Of a DNA stretch of 56,941 bases, positions 9,028 through 18,833 are shown one piece after another. The notes beneath the pieces are model-generated. The model was not told the DNA's origin, did not search any database, and saw only the letters and a program-made list of their open reading frames with translations. The first letter of the stretch is position 1; every line of letters begins with the position of its first letter. The stretch comes from Anaerolineales bacterium (GTDB lineage: Bacteria > Chloroflexota > Anaerolineae > Anaerolineales > UBA11579), in NCBI GenBank assembly GCA_020059485.1, contig JAGVCA010000054.1, forward strand, positions 1-56,941. The letters are read 5' to 3'. Position numbers and translations under genes: made by a program.

Positions 9028-9906
9028 TCAGGGTCGACTGGCTGTCTCGCTGACCGGATAGAAGCAGAACCCGACCGTCCCCGGGCCAGAATGCACTCCC
9101 AGCGCCGGCGAGAGTTCGCAGATCAGGCTCTCAACCACCTCGACGCGCTCCTCGACCATCGCCTTGAGCTTCTCGGCTTCCTCACGAGCGGCCGCGTGCA
9201 CATAGGCGATCTTGATGGCGTTTTGACCGGCGATCCCCGCCAGCTTGTCGACCATCGCCTGGTAGACCTTGCGCCGTGTCCGGGCCTGGCCCAGCGCCAC
9301 GATCTCGCCTTCCTCCATGCTGATGATCGGTTTGATGTCCAGCATCGAGGCCACCAGGTGTTTGGCCCGGCCGATCCTGCCGCCCATGTACAGATATTTG
9401 AGCGTATCAGCGGTCTGCAGCATCCGGGAGACCGGGATCATCGCCCGGACCTTGTCAGCGATCTCCGGGAGGGAAAACCCGGCCAGCGCAGCTCGGGCCG
9501 CTTCGATCACCATCCAGCCCTGGCACATCTGTACATTCAGGCTGTCGATCAGTTCGATCTTGACCTTGGGGTGCTCCTCCAGCAGCATCTTGCGGGCGGC
9601 GCTGGCGGCGGCGTAGGCTCCGCTGCCTTTGGAGGTGATGTGGATGCTGATGATCTCCCGCACCCCGGCGGATACCAATTCCTTGTATGTGGCCAGGTAC
9701 TCACCAGGGCTGGGGTTGGCAGTTTTGGGGATCTCGGTCGCGGTCTGCATCCAGGTATAGAAACTCTCGGCGGTCGCGGTCACCAGGTCTCGCAGTGTCT
9801 CGGCACCGCGGTGGATGTAGTAGGGGACAATGTGGATATTCAGCTTTTCGATCAACTCCTGTGGGATCGAGGCCACGCTGTCAGTCACTACCGCAACTCG
9901 GTTCAT
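9028..9906 (-). CDS. DegV-family fatty-acid-binding protein
   Basis: A 292-residue protein starting MNRVAVVTDSVASIPQEL, the DegV/FakB pattern in which the TDS serine contacts a bound fatty acid. Later ITSKGSGAYAAA and YMGGRIGRAKHL match the conserved lipid-head contacts, the latter carrying the conserved GRI-like element. In Firmicutes such FakB proteins present fatty acids to the kinase FakA; no FakA gene is seen here. AAGGAGA lies 5 bases before the chosen ATG at 9906. It diverges from the GntR operon. Confidence 0.9.
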   Translation of the reverse strand: MNRVAVVTDSVASIPQELIEKLNIHIVPYYIHRGAETLRDLVTATAESFYTWMQTATEIPKTANPSPGEYLATYKELVSAGVREIISIHITSKGSGAYAAASAARKMLLEEHPKVKIELIDSLNVQMCQGWMVIEAARAALAGFSLPEIADKVRAMIPVSRMLQTADTLKYLYMGGRIGRAKHLVASMLDIKPIISMEEGEIVALGQARTRRKVYQAMVDKLAGIAGQNAIKIAYVHAAAREEAEKLKAMVEERVEVVESLICELSPALGVHSGPGTVGFCFYPVSETASRP

Positions 9907-10005
9907 CCGGTCTCCTTTGATCTGGGTGGGTGTATTCATACTATACGGCATTTTGGAGAAATCTACAACGCCATCAGCCTTGACCTGAAGGGTTGAGATA
10001 CTTGC

Positions 10006-10034
10006 TTGACAAATTTGTAAAAGTTGTATACAAT
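10006..10034 (+). promoter_or_regulatory. Sigma-70-type promoter of the GntR/SPFH operon
   Basis: TTGACA at 10006-10011 and TACAAT at 10029-10034 are separated by exactly 17 bases. The segment just downstream repeats ATACAAT-like units, and GTATA (10026-10030) is mirrored by TATAC further on, so the regulator may bind its own promoter. Operator binding is inference. Confidence 0.75.
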
Positions 10035-10098
10035 TCAATCAATTATACAATGATACAATATTTACCATTCTTCATTTGAAAGGAGGACGGGTATTTTG

Positions 10099-10509
10099 AT
10101 GATCAAAGTGGACCTTACCGATCATATACCCATCTACATCCAGATCATGAATCAGATCAAGCACAAAGTTGCGGTCGGCGAACTCCAGCCCGGCGACCAA
10201 CTCCCCACCGTGCGCCAACTGGCCGCTGATTTGCGGATCAACTTCAACACCGTAGCCCGGGCCTACCGGCTGCTGGATGAAGAGCAGATCATCTCTACCC
10301 AGCACGGACGCGGCACCTTCATCCTGGAGCCGGTCTCGGAAGAACAGTATCGTACGATGCGCCGCAAGGATCTGGTGCGTCTGCTCAACCACTTTCTGAA
10401 TGAAGCCGAAGCGCTCGGTTTTGGGCCGGAGGTGATCGGCCCGATCTTCGATGAACAACTCATGGCATGGGAGCAGCAGGGCAGCCCGCCCAATCCCGAT
10501 GACCTCTAA
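10099..10509 (+). CDS. GntR-family regulator, YtrA-like
   Basis: A 136-residue DNA-binding protein. The N-terminal winged helix (about residues 10-75) contains IYIQIMNQIKHKVAVGELQPGDQLPTVR-type family sequence, then LAADLRINFNTVARAYRLL and QHGRGTFIL. The short C-terminus (about 55 residues) is too small for a FadR- or HutC-type ligand domain and fits the YtrA subfamily. AGGAGG lies upstream; a TTG one codon before the ATG is an alternative start. It heads an operon with an SPFH gene, and members of this subfamily often repress their own membrane-protein operons. Confidence 0.88.
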   Translation: MIKVDLTDHIPIYIQIMNQIKHKVAVGELQPGDQLPTVRQLAADLRINFNTVARAYRLLDEEQIISTQHGRGTFILEPVSEEQYRTMRRKDLVRLLNHFLNEAEALGFGPEVIGPIFDEQLMAWEQQGSPPNPDDL

Positions 10510-10538
10510 CCTTACAACTCGCAGTATTGGAGATTGAA

Positions 10539-11486
10539 ATGACCCCCCGAAATTACAACTCTTTGCAAATCAGCACATCACCCGCGCCGAAAGACAACGT
10601 CCGGATCAGCGGCGTAGCCGTGCTGTTGTTCATCGTCTTTATATTGATCGCCTCGCTTGGTGCGGTCGCACTGGAGATCAATGGGTCTGGCGAAGCAGTG
10701 ATTGCCGTGTTTGTCACCCTGAATTTACTGATCGGCACGTATCTGCTGATGGCCTTGAAAGTTGCCAACCAGTGGGAGAAGGCCGTCGTGCTCCGCTTGG
10801 GAAAAATCCGCGGGCTGAAAGGCCCAGGCATATTTTGGCTCATTCCGGTGATCGACACGGTGGCCGACTGGATCGACCATCGCGTGATGGTCTCGCCTTT
10901 CAGCGCCGAGAAGACCCTGACCAAGGACACAGTTCCGGTCGATGTCGATGCCGTATTGTTCTGGGTGGTGTGGGATGCCGAGAAGGCCGCGCTGGAAGTC
11001 GAGAACTACCGGGCCGCCATTACCTGGGCCTCTCAGACTGCGTTGCGCGAAGTGATTGGTTCGCTGGACCTGGCTGATATCCTGATCGGCCGTGCCAAAA
11101 TGGATGCCGAACTGCAGCGGATCATCGACCAGCGTACTACCCCCTGGGGCATCAGCGTACAATCCGTCGAGATCCGTGATATCGTTATTCCGCACGAGCT
11201 TGAGGATGCCATGTCCCGCCAGGCGCAGGCCGAACGCGAACGCCAGGCCCGTGTCATCCTGGGCGAATCCGAAAAGCAGATCGCCGAATCGTTTGCCGAG
11301 GCTTCTGTGGCCTATCAGAACAACCCGACCGCCCTGCATCTACGGGCAATGAACATGTTGTTTGAAGGGCTGAAGGAAAAAGGCGCCATGGTGATCGTCC
11401 CCAGCAGCGCCGTGGATACCATGAACCTGGGTGGATTGAGCGGGATGATCTCGCTGGCCGGGCAGCAGGGCGTCAAGCCGGAATAA
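10539..11486 (+). CDS. SPFH/stomatin-like membrane protein (slipin)
   Basis: A 315-residue protein with two adjacent N-terminal hydrophobic segments (about residues 24-46 and 52-72), then the SPFH/Band-7 domain beginning QWEKAVVLRLGKIRGLKGPG, with VDVDAVLFWVV and WGISVQSVEIRDI. A charged coiled stretch (RQAQAERERQARVILGESEK) follows. Such proteins oligomerise on membranes and organise microdomains or proteases. GGAG sits 6 bases before the ATG at 10539; a TTG at 10527 is less likely. No NfeD or FtsH partner is adjacent; the next gene is a small one-span membrane protein. Confidence 0.88.
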   Translation: MTPRNYNSLQISTSPAPKDNVRISGVAVLLFIVFILIASLGAVALEINGSGEAVIAVFVTLNLLIGTYLLMALKVANQWEKAVVLRLGKIRGLKGPGIFWLIPVIDTVADWIDHRVMVSPFSAEKTLTKDTVPVDVDAVLFWVVWDAEKAALEVENYRAAITWASQTALREVIGSLDLADILIGRAKMDAELQRIIDQRTTPWGISVQSVEIRDIVIPHELEDAMSRQAQAERERQARVILGESEKQIAESFAEASVAYQNNPTALHLRAMNMLFEGLKEKGAMVIVPSSAVDTMNLGGLSGMISLAGQQGVKPE

Positions 11487-11517
11487 CGAGTCTGACGATA
11501 GTGATAAGGAAACCAGT

Positions 11518-11928
11518 ATGGCAGGCTCATCTGCGGCAATCCATGCCGCTATTGAAAAAAAACGGCAGGAACAAGAGGAAGAAGAAATGACTCGTTACAC
11601 GGACAATGAACTGGCCGAGGACTATGAATTCAAGATCGTCCGATCTGCCACCGGCGCGTTCAAAAAGCGCCAGTCGGTTGAGCAGGTGATGGCCGAAGAA
11701 GGCCTTGCCGGTTGGAAGTTTGTGGAAAAGTTTGACGACAACCGGCTGCGGTTCAAACGCCCATCCAGCGCCCGGCGCAACGATTTCAGTCTGCCCCCCG
11801 GGGTGGATCCCTACCGCACGACCTACGGGATGGGAGAGGCCGGACTGGCCTTCGTCATCATGGGATCGATCGCTCTTGCCGTTGGCCTGATCATTCTGAT
11901 CATCTTTCTGGCCGGAGGGATGTCCTGA
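11518..11928 (+). CDS. Small membrane protein of unknown function
   Basis: A 136-residue protein. The N-terminus is highly charged (KKRQEQEEEEM, residues 14-24), the middle is hydrophilic with repeated Phe/Arg positions (GWKFVEKFDDNRLRFKRP), and one transmembrane segment lies at about residues 108-131. An internal ATG at 11587 (MTRYTDNELAEDYEFKIVRS) could be the true start, as conservation-like sequence begins there. It follows the SPFH gene by 31 bases, so it probably belongs to the same operon. No family was recognised. Confidence 0.7.
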   Translation: MAGSSAAIHAAIEKKRQEQEEEEMTRYTDNELAEDYEFKIVRSATGAFKKRQSVEQVMAEEGLAGWKFVEKFDDNRLRFKRPSSARRNDFSLPPGVDPYRTTYGMGEAGLAFVIMGSIALAVGLIILIIFLAGGMS

Positions 11929-12002
11929 TGAATATCCCGGTTTCCGGTAGATTCGATTCGATTGCTGCCTGATAAAAATTTTGCCGTAACCCAAACAAAT
12001 TG

Positions 12003-12025
12003 CGGACGGCGAGAGCCGTCCGTTT
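12003..12025. terminator. Hairpin between convergent genes
   Basis: CGGACGGC at 12003-12010 pairs perfectly with GCCGTCCG at 12015-12022 around GAGA, followed by TTT. The T run is short, but the site between two convergent genes fits a terminator. Confidence 0.6.
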
Positions 12026-12044
12026 GCACCTTACCATCTGAATA

Positions 12045-13670
12045 TCATTGCCCGGGACAAGCGACCAGTCCCCAGCCGTTGCGCGCAAGCGAGATGACTT
12101 CTTCTTCCGACAACTGATCTGCTGGCAGCACGTAGAAATCTGCGCCGGCATCACTGCATGCCGTCAGCCGTTCGCTTCCAGGGAGGTCGTAGAACTCCTG
12201 CATGAACTGCACCCGTTGCCACCACTCAAGCACTTCTTCCCCCAGGTAGGGATGGCTCTTCCAGTCCACATACACCGGGCGCTGAGCGCCTAGGCGGTAA
12301 TCACCCCCCCGCAGAGGGATCAGCAGTACGGCATCTTCAGGAGTGGACTGCCTGATCGCCTCCATCAGGGGATACTCGGGCTGGGTGCTGGTGTCGGCAT
12401 ATTCTTCCTCAAGCACGGTGTACAGCCCTTGTTGGGATGCCCCCCACACCAGCAAACCGAGGGAGAGAATTGCCGCGAGCACGACCGTCGCAGCTGGCCA
12501 GCGGCGCAGGGCAGCCGCGACCGCAGCCAAACCGGCAGACAGCAGCATGATCTGGCTGAAGGCATACAGGTAGCCACTGGCCCGCCAAGGCATCAGGATG
12601 CCAAGCTGGGGTGCCAGGCCAGAGGAAACCAGGCCAATGCTGATCCCGACATACGCACCGGTGACCAACACAGCCAGACGCAGCGGGCCGCGCGTTTTCC
12701 ACCCGGCTAGCAGCAGCGCTGCCAGCGTAAATCCGGCATGCCAGGTATCGGTGGCGTCCCACCAGCGGTGCGGGTCGGTATGGTGCGGGACCCTTTTGGC
12801 AGACAGGATCTGATTGGCCGTCTGGGTGGCGCTGTCGGTCAGTTGGGCGGTGATATAGATCACCAGCGGCAGCACCAGCAGGGCGTAAATGGCGGCCACG
12901 GTAAAGGCCGGCTTGCGCTCCCCAGTCAGGAAGAGGTACAGGGCCAGCAGCCCGGCCAGGATACCGGTGTGGATCAGGAAGCTGGCGTGCATCAGCCCGG
13001 CGATCCCCAACAAAGCCACGGCCAATCGCCAGCGGCGGTAGGGCAGCAGCGCCAGCGCGGTGAAGATCAGCACGGCGAACGCGGCTGGCTCGGTGTAATA
13101 GCGGAAGGCGGCAAACCCGCCAAAGGAGTAATAGAATCCGAACTGCTCCAAAGCGATGGCGAGCGAACTGACCCCCAACGACTCGCTCAAACGGGAAAGC
13201 AGGTGCACCGGCCACAGCGAGAGGATGTACAGGCTGATCACACTCAGCGTCAGGGCCAGCCGGCTCATCAGCGGACGCGATAGGAAGGTGCGGTCCAGCC
13301 AGCCGAGCAGGGCGTGGCTGAGCAGTCCCAGACTGACGAGGAACACCAGCCTGAAACCAAGATCCAGGGCTGCAGTTGCCTGCGCCAGGATCCCGATCCG
13401 GGACAAGCCGGCCACCAGCCAGGTGAAGGCGATGTGCAGCGGTCGGGTATTGGCGAACCAGTCGGCATCCAGATAGGGGTGTTGCCCTGAGAGCCGCAGG
13501 CCCTGAACAAAATAGGTCACCTGGTTGTCATAGTACAGACCGGTCCAGGATTGGGTGCTGAAGAACACCCCGCCAGCCAGGAGCGCCCACAGAAAAAGAC
13601 CTGCCAGGGCGAATATCTTGGTCTGCTGACCAAACTGGCGGGACTGACGTAAGGCAGAGAAGATTGACAT
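12045..13670 (-). CDS. Large polytopic membrane protein
   Basis: A 541-residue protein with about 10-12 hydrophobic segments over residues 20-430, then a soluble extracellular C-terminal domain of about 100 residues (DAVLLIPLRGGDYRLGAQRP, PVYVDWKSHPYLGEEV, ADFYVLPADQL). The layout resembles GT-C-like membrane proteins whose C-terminal domain faces outward, but no catalytic Asp pair in a first periplasmic loop is clear. It might belong to a DUF6798-like group; this was not verified. It stands alone, between a terminator and the parS sites. Confidence 0.65.
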   Translation of the reverse strand: MSIFSALRQSRQFGQQTKIFALAGLFLWALLAGGVFFSTQSWTGLYYDNQVTYFVQGLRLSGQHPYLDADWFANTRPLHIAFTWLVAGLSRIGILAQATAALDLGFRLVFLVSLGLLSHALLGWLDRTFLSRPLMSRLALTLSVISLYILSLWPVHLLSRLSESLGVSSLAIALEQFGFYYSFGGFAAFRYYTEPAAFAVLIFTALALLPYRRWRLAVALLGIAGLMHASFLIHTGILAGLLALYLFLTGERKPAFTVAAIYALLVLPLVIYITAQLTDSATQTANQILSAKRVPHHTDPHRWWDATDTWHAGFTLAALLLAGWKTRGPLRLAVLVTGAYVGISIGLVSSGLAPQLGILMPWRASGYLYAFSQIMLLSAGLAAVAAALRRWPAATVVLAAILSLGLLVWGASQQGLYTVLEEEYADTSTQPEYPLMEAIRQSTPEDAVLLIPLRGGDYRLGAQRPVYVDWKSHPYLGEEVLEWWQRVQFMQEFYDLPGSERLTACSDAGADFYVLPADQLSEEEVISLARNGWGLVACPGQ

Positions 13671-13819
13671 TGGCGAGCGTTATTGTAACATTGATGCTGA
13701 CTGGTAATCGGTTCCGCTGGAGGTGGGTCGGCAGGACCGGATAGAAAGGCCCCGGTTGATCGCACCTGGCGAAAACCGTTTGAACTTGGATCAACCGAAT
13801 AACAGAAAGGCTTACAGAC

Positions 13820-13833
13820 GTTTCACGTGAAAC
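13820..13833. promoter_or_regulatory. parS-like centromere site 1
   Basis: GTTTCACGTGAAAC is a perfect 14-base palindrome followed by A. It matches the ParB-binding parS consensus TGTTTCACGTGAAACA at 15 of 16 positions. ParB binds such sites near the replication origin to segregate chromosomes. No parA or parB gene lies in the window. Confidence 0.85.
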
Positions 13834-13877
13834 ATCGCCCGCTCTGGAACCCTCTGGACGACGGAAAATTATAGCTG

Positions 13878-13891
13878 GTTTCACGTGAAAC
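13878..13891. promoter_or_regulatory. parS-like centromere site 2
   Basis: The same 14-base palindrome GTTTCACGTGAAAC recurs 58 bases after the first copy and ends 13 bases before the next start codon. With flanks it again matches the consensus at 15 of 16 positions. Two exact copies this close are not expected by chance. Confidence 0.85.
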
Positions 13892-13904
13892 ATAGAGGAT
13901 ACCA

Positions 13905-14865
13905 ATGAACACAACGAAAATACTCACAGGAGTGGCGATCGCAGCCGGCGTAGTTTTACTGCTGTTGGTTGGTCTGCGCCAGCCGGAGACCGTGATCCCA
14001 GCCTTGAATCCTTTCCTGATGATTGGCCTGGGCCTCGGATTGGGATTTTTCCTCCACCACCGCTACGACTTGCCGTGGGGTGTTTATGCCGCCGGGGCGC
14101 TGACCTTCATCTTGTCCCAGGTCGGCCATATCCCCTTTAATCTGGCCGTGCTCAACCCGTTGATCGCCCGCATCGTGCCCGACATAGCCGCGGGTAGCCG
14201 CGGTTTGCTGCTGGCGGCGGGTTTATTGGGCCTCTCGGCGGGCGTCTTTGAGGAAACGGCTCGTTACCTGGTGCTGCGTTTTTGGCGGCGGGATATCCGC
14301 TCCTGGCGGTTGGCGGTGATGTACGGGGCTGGCCATGGCGGCATCGAAGCGGTGCTGGTCGGAATTGTGGCATTTTATGCTTTCCTCCAGTTGGTTTTGT
14401 TTCACCGGTTCGACCCGGCTGCAATCTCCGGGATCAGCGACCAGGCCCAACTCGAGACCCTGCAGGCCGTGGTTTATTCCTTTTGGGGGGCGGAATGGTA
14501 TCAGCAGCTTCTGGGAGCGTTTGAGCGCCTGAGTGTACTGCCGATCCACCTGGCCGCTGCGGTGATGGTCTTCCGCAGCGTCACCAACAGGCAGCCTATG
14601 TGGTACCTAGCGGCGGTTGCCTGGCACACCCTGGTCAACCTGCTGGCCGTTTATGGCTCGCAGACCTGGGGGATCCTGCCGACCGAGGGCGGGCTGTTCT
14701 TGCTGGGTCTGCTGGGCGTAGCAATCGTCTTCCTCCTGAAGGGCCTCCATCCGCCGCCGGATGACCTGAAACCGCTTGAAGTGCCGGTTGGCGAGGCGCC
14801 TGTGCCTCCCAAACCGGTTGAGGATATCACACCAATCACGATTGAAGAACTGGATGAAAGCCGAT

Positions 14866-14873
<8 letters not shown>
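13905..14873 (+). CDS. YhfC-family intramembrane metalloprotease
   Basis: A 322-residue polytopic protein with about 8 membrane segments. The putative zinc motifs are GVFEETARYLVL (EE near residues 111-112) and, after the next helix, GAGHGGIEAVLVG with His near residue 145; a further His (VAWHTLVN) lies near residue 245. This layout matches YhfC/PrsW-like CAAX-type proteases that cut within membranes. The hydrophilic tail is Pro/Glu-rich. The stop overlaps the start of the ABC ATPase by 8 bases, so the four genes 13905-17369 form one operon. Its substrate is unknown; a small peptide or the exporter's cargo is possible. Confidence 0.75.
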
Positions 14874-15798
<925 letters not shown>

Positions 15799-15799
15799 C

Positions 15800-16594
15800 A
15801 TGGAAAAGATCTGGGAAATCGTTCGCAAAGAATGGTCTGAAGTATTCAAAAACCGGTTGGTGCTCGGTTCGGTGATCGTGATGCCGCTGATCTTCACGCT
15901 GCTGCCACTCGGGATCCTGTACTCGATGCAAGGCAGTGCTGATGTCGAAATGGCCGAGGCGGCTGCCGACATGCCGGAGCATTTCCAGGCGGTGTGTGAG
16001 GGATTGTCGGCCCTGGCCTGCAGCCAGTATTTCATCCTGCTGCAGTTCCTTAGCCTGTTCCTGCTGATGCCGACCATCATCCCGGTGACGATCGCCTCCT
16101 ACAGCATTGTGGGCGAAAAGAACACCCACACCCTCGAGCCGGTGCTGGCCACCCCGATCACCACGCTGGAACTGCTGATGGGCAAAGCGTTGGCCGGGGT
16201 GATCCCGGCGCTCTCGATCACCTGGCTGTCCTATGGCATCTTTGTGGCCGGGACAGCGATCCTGGCCGTTGATGATGGCATCTTCAGGGCGGTGCTCTCG
16301 CCGGTCTGGCTGCTCTCGATCTTTGGCATCGGGGCGCTCCTGTCGGTGGCCGGGGTCAGCCTGTCGATCATGATCTCGTCCCGGGTCAACGACCCGCGGG
16401 CGGCTGAACAATTGTCGTCGCTGGTGGTGATCCCGCTGATCGCCATCTTCATGGGCCAGGCGATGGGGCTGATCCAGTTCGACCTCGGCTTGGTGATCTG
16501 GACGACGATTGGAATGATCGTGCTGGACACGGTCCTACTGTATTTTGCCATCCAGTTGTTCCAGCGTGAGACCATCCTGACGCGCTGGAAGTGA
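15800..16594 (+). CDS. ABC-2 type exporter permease
   Basis: A 264-residue protein with six membrane segments. It begins IWEIVRKEWSEVFKNRLVL, the amphipathic start typical of ABC-2 permeases, and has a conserved central element EKNTHTLEPVLATPITTLELLMGK between helices 2 and 3. The extracellular loop after helix 1 is acidic and has two cysteines (about residues 67 and 74) that may form a disulfide. The start is one base after the ATPase stop, with AGGAGG upstream at 15785-15790. Cargo is unknown. Confidence 0.88.
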   Translation: MEKIWEIVRKEWSEVFKNRLVLGSVIVMPLIFTLLPLGILYSMQGSADVEMAEAAADMPEHFQAVCEGLSALACSQYFILLQFLSLFLLMPTIIPVTIASYSIVGEKNTHTLEPVLATPITTLELLMGKALAGVIPALSITWLSYGIFVAGTAILAVDDGIFRAVLSPVWLLSIFGIGALLSVAGVSLSIMISSRVNDPRAAEQLSSLVVIPLIAIFMGQAMGLIQFDLGLVIWTTIGMIVLDTVLLYFAIQLFQRETILTRWK

Positions 16595-16616
16595 CAGGAA
16601 GATGAAAGGTATCGTA

Positions 16617-17369
16617 ATGAATAAGATTTTGAAAAGTTGTGTGCTGGCGTTGGTGATCTTGCTGGTGGCTGTGCCGGTCATGGCGCAGGAGGAAGCCCCG
16701 GAATTAGAGATCCGACTCTACCGTGATTTTGGATATGGCGGGTTTGGCAACGATATCCAGGGGACCTTCTCGATCATCGTCTCCGGAACCGATGACCTGG
16801 TGGCGGTGACCTTCTATGTCGATGAGACCGAACTGGGGACCGACCGGGAAGCGCCGTTCAAACTGCAGTTTAATACCGGCAATTTCGATCCCGGGATCCA
16901 CCGAATCTATGCAATCGGGGTGTTGGCGGATGGCCGCCAGTTGCAAACCCGCGAACTGGTGCAGGAGTTCCTGTCTGCGGAAAACGCCGGCGGTAAAACG
17001 ATGGAGTTGCTGGTGCCGATCCTGGTGATCGCGGTTGTGGTCATGGGGATCAGCGCGCTGCTGCCGGCGCTCTCCGCCCGGAGAGGTAAACAGCAGCCGA
17101 TCGGTGAGTATGGCCTGGCAGGTGGCACAGTCTGCCCGCGCTGCCAGTTCCCGTTCTCGCGCAATGTCATCAGCCCCAACCTGTTAGCCGGGAAACTGGA
17201 GCGCTGCCCGCACTGTGAGAAATGGTCGATCCGGCCGCGCGCCGGGGCTGCTGCCCTGCTCGCAGCGGAGGAGCGTCTGCGGGCGGCCCGCGGCGAAGGT
17301 GTGGCTGAAGTGGGTGGGGAGGAAGACAGCCTGAAGCGGGCGCTGGAAGAATCTCGTTTCGATGATTAA
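16617..17369 (+). CDS. Membrane-anchored protein with Ig-like domain and zinc ribbon
   Basis: A 250-residue protein. A signal peptide (residues 1-24, ending PVMAQ) leads to a beta-rich extracellular domain of about 95 residues (FYVDETELGTDREAPF, GIHRIYAIGVLADG, an Ig-like pattern for extended polypeptides), then a transmembrane helix (about 132-155). The cytoplasmic part has a zinc ribbon, CPRCQF and CPHCEKW, separated by 30 residues, and an acidic tail. The ATG at 16617 follows AAAGG by 7 bases; an ATG at 16602 is possible. It closes the protease-exporter operon and may sense or dock the exported product. Confidence 0.7.
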   Translation: MNKILKSCVLALVILLVAVPVMAQEEAPELEIRLYRDFGYGGFGNDIQGTFSIIVSGTDDLVAVTFYVDETELGTDREAPFKLQFNTGNFDPGIHRIYAIGVLADGRQLQTRELVQEFLSAENAGGKTMELLVPILVIAVVVMGISALLPALSARRGKQQPIGEYGLAGGTVCPRCQFPFSRNVISPNLLAGKLERCPHCEKWSIRPRAGAAALLAAEERLRAARGEGVAEVGGEEDSLKRALEESRFDD

Positions 17370-17398
17370 AAAGCACATAATTATGCTATAAAATAATA

Positions 17399-17421
17399 TT
17401 AAGCATAATATTTTGCTTTAA
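17399..17421. repeat. AT-rich inverted repeats after the zinc-ribbon gene
   Basis: TTAAGCA (17399-17405) is mirrored by TGCTTTAA (17414-17421), and just before it CATAATTATG is a palindrome. The segment 17370-17421 is far more AT-rich than its surroundings. It could end transcription or bind a protein. Confidence 0.4.
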
Positions 17422-17442
17422 ACTCAATCGATGCAACCATCC

Positions 17443-17483
17443 GTTTTCCGGGAGTGAATCTGTTAGACAAACTCCCGGAAAAC
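17443..17483. repeat. 13-base perfect inverted repeat upstream of the histidine kinase
   Basis: GTTTTCCGGGAGT (17443-17455) pairs perfectly with ACTCCCGGAAAAC (17471-17483) over a 15-base gap. No T run follows on either strand, so it is not a standard intrinsic terminator. It ends 15 bases before the kinase start and may be an operator or a leader structure. Confidence 0.55.
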
Positions 17484-17498
17484 CATTAAACTATTGAT

Positions 17499-18806
17499 AT
17501 GGGCCTTCCTCAGCAATCCGGTACCGAAGACCTGGTCGATCAGATCGTCGCCTTAAAAAACACGCTGGGCCAGTTCGCCCGTCTGATCGAGATCAGCCTG
17601 ATCCTCAATACCACCCAGGACCAGAAAGAGATCCTGGACCTGATCCTGCGCACGGCGGCCGAAGTGATCAATTGCGAGGCGGTCTCGATCCTGCTGTTCG
17701 ATGAAAAAAGCAAAGAATTGTTCTTTGCCGCTTCTACCGATACCGATACCGGCCAGTTGATGCGCATCCCGGTCCCCCTCAACGACAGCATTGCCGGGAT
17801 GGTCTTTTCTCTCAATTCACCCCAGGTGATCAACAACCTGCCGGATGACCCGCGGCATTACAATCTGATCAGCGAACAGTTGGGTATCCGCCATCGCTCG
17901 CTGGTCGGTGTGCCGATGCGCCTGCATGATGGCGTCATCGGGGTGCTGGAAGGGATCAACAAGCGCGAGGGGATCTTCACTAGCGCCGATGTCGACATCC
18001 TCTCGGTGATTGCTTCGCAGGCGGCAGTCGCGATCAACAATGCCCGCATGATGGCCTCACTCCAGTCGGCCTATGAAGAGCTCAGCCGCATCGACCAGAT
18101 GAAGACCGAGTTCATCGCTATCGCTTCCCATGAATTGCGCACACCCCTTTTCCATATCCTTGGCTATGCCGAACTGCTCGAGCAGGATGCGGAGGGCGAG
18201 TCGCGGGAAAACCTGCAGCAGGTGGTCCGGTCGGCCCGGTTGCTGCAGTCGCTGGTGGATGACATGACCAACATGAACATGCTGGAAACCCGCTCGCACC
18301 AGCTCAAACAGGAACAGGTCCCGATCCAGCAGGTTATCCGGGAGGCCTTCCAGGAATCCGCCGCCGGTTTTCAGGAGAAACAGATCAGCCCGCGCTTTCA
18401 CCTTCCAAATGCCCCGCTGCTGGTGAATGCCGACCCGGTCAAACTGCGCCAGGCGTTTGTGAATGTCTTCAGCAATGCCTGCCGGTTCACGCCTCTCGGC
18501 GGGACGGTGACCGTCAGCGCCCGGCAGCACCTCGACCAGATCCAGGTGCAGGTGCAGGATAACGGCCCCGGCATCCCGAAAGAAAAACTGGAGACCATCT
18601 TTGACCGCATGGTGCAGGGCGAAGCGCACAGCACCCGCGCCCACGGCGGCCTGGGACTGGGCTTGCCAATTGCCCGCGGCATCATCGAACTGCACGGCGG
18701 GCGTATGTGGGCTGAGAGTGACGGCCCCGGCAAAGGAGCCACCTTTTACCTGAACATCCCGGTCGTCAAGGTGAAACCCTTTATTGAGGGGACAGAAGAA
18801 GGATAA
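17499..18806 (+). CDS. GAF-domain sensor histidine kinase
   Basis: A 435-residue soluble kinase with no membrane segment. A GAF sensor domain (about residues 40-190, RSLVGVPMRLHDGVIGVLEG) precedes a short coil and the HisKA dimerisation helix with the phospho-acceptor His211 in IASHELRTPLFHILGYAELL. The ATPase domain follows with NVFSNACRFTP (N box), DNGPGIP (G1) and HGGLGLGLPI (G2). No ribosome site is evident before the ATG. No response regulator is adjacent; possible partners are the regulators at 39.6-42 kb. The ligand of the GAF domain is unknown. Confidence 0.9.
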   Translation: MGLPQQSGTEDLVDQIVALKNTLGQFARLIEISLILNTTQDQKEILDLILRTAAEVINCEAVSILLFDEKSKELFFAASTDTDTGQLMRIPVPLNDSIAGMVFSLNSPQVINNLPDDPRHYNLISEQLGIRHRSLVGVPMRLHDGVIGVLEGINKREGIFTSADVDILSVIASQAAVAINNARMMASLQSAYEELSRIDQMKTEFIAIASHELRTPLFHILGYAELLEQDAEGESRENLQQVVRSARLLQSLVDDMTNMNMLETRSHQLKQEQVPIQQVIREAFQESAAGFQEKQISPRFHLPNAPLLVNADPVKLRQAFVNVFSNACRFTPLGGTVTVSARQHLDQIQVQVQDNGPGIPKEKLETIFDRMVQGEAHSTRAHGGLGLGLPIARGIIELHGGRMWAESDGPGKGATFYLNIPVVKVKPFIEGTEEG

Positions 18807-18833
18807 ACTTATCTCGGGGATGACTAAACCTGA

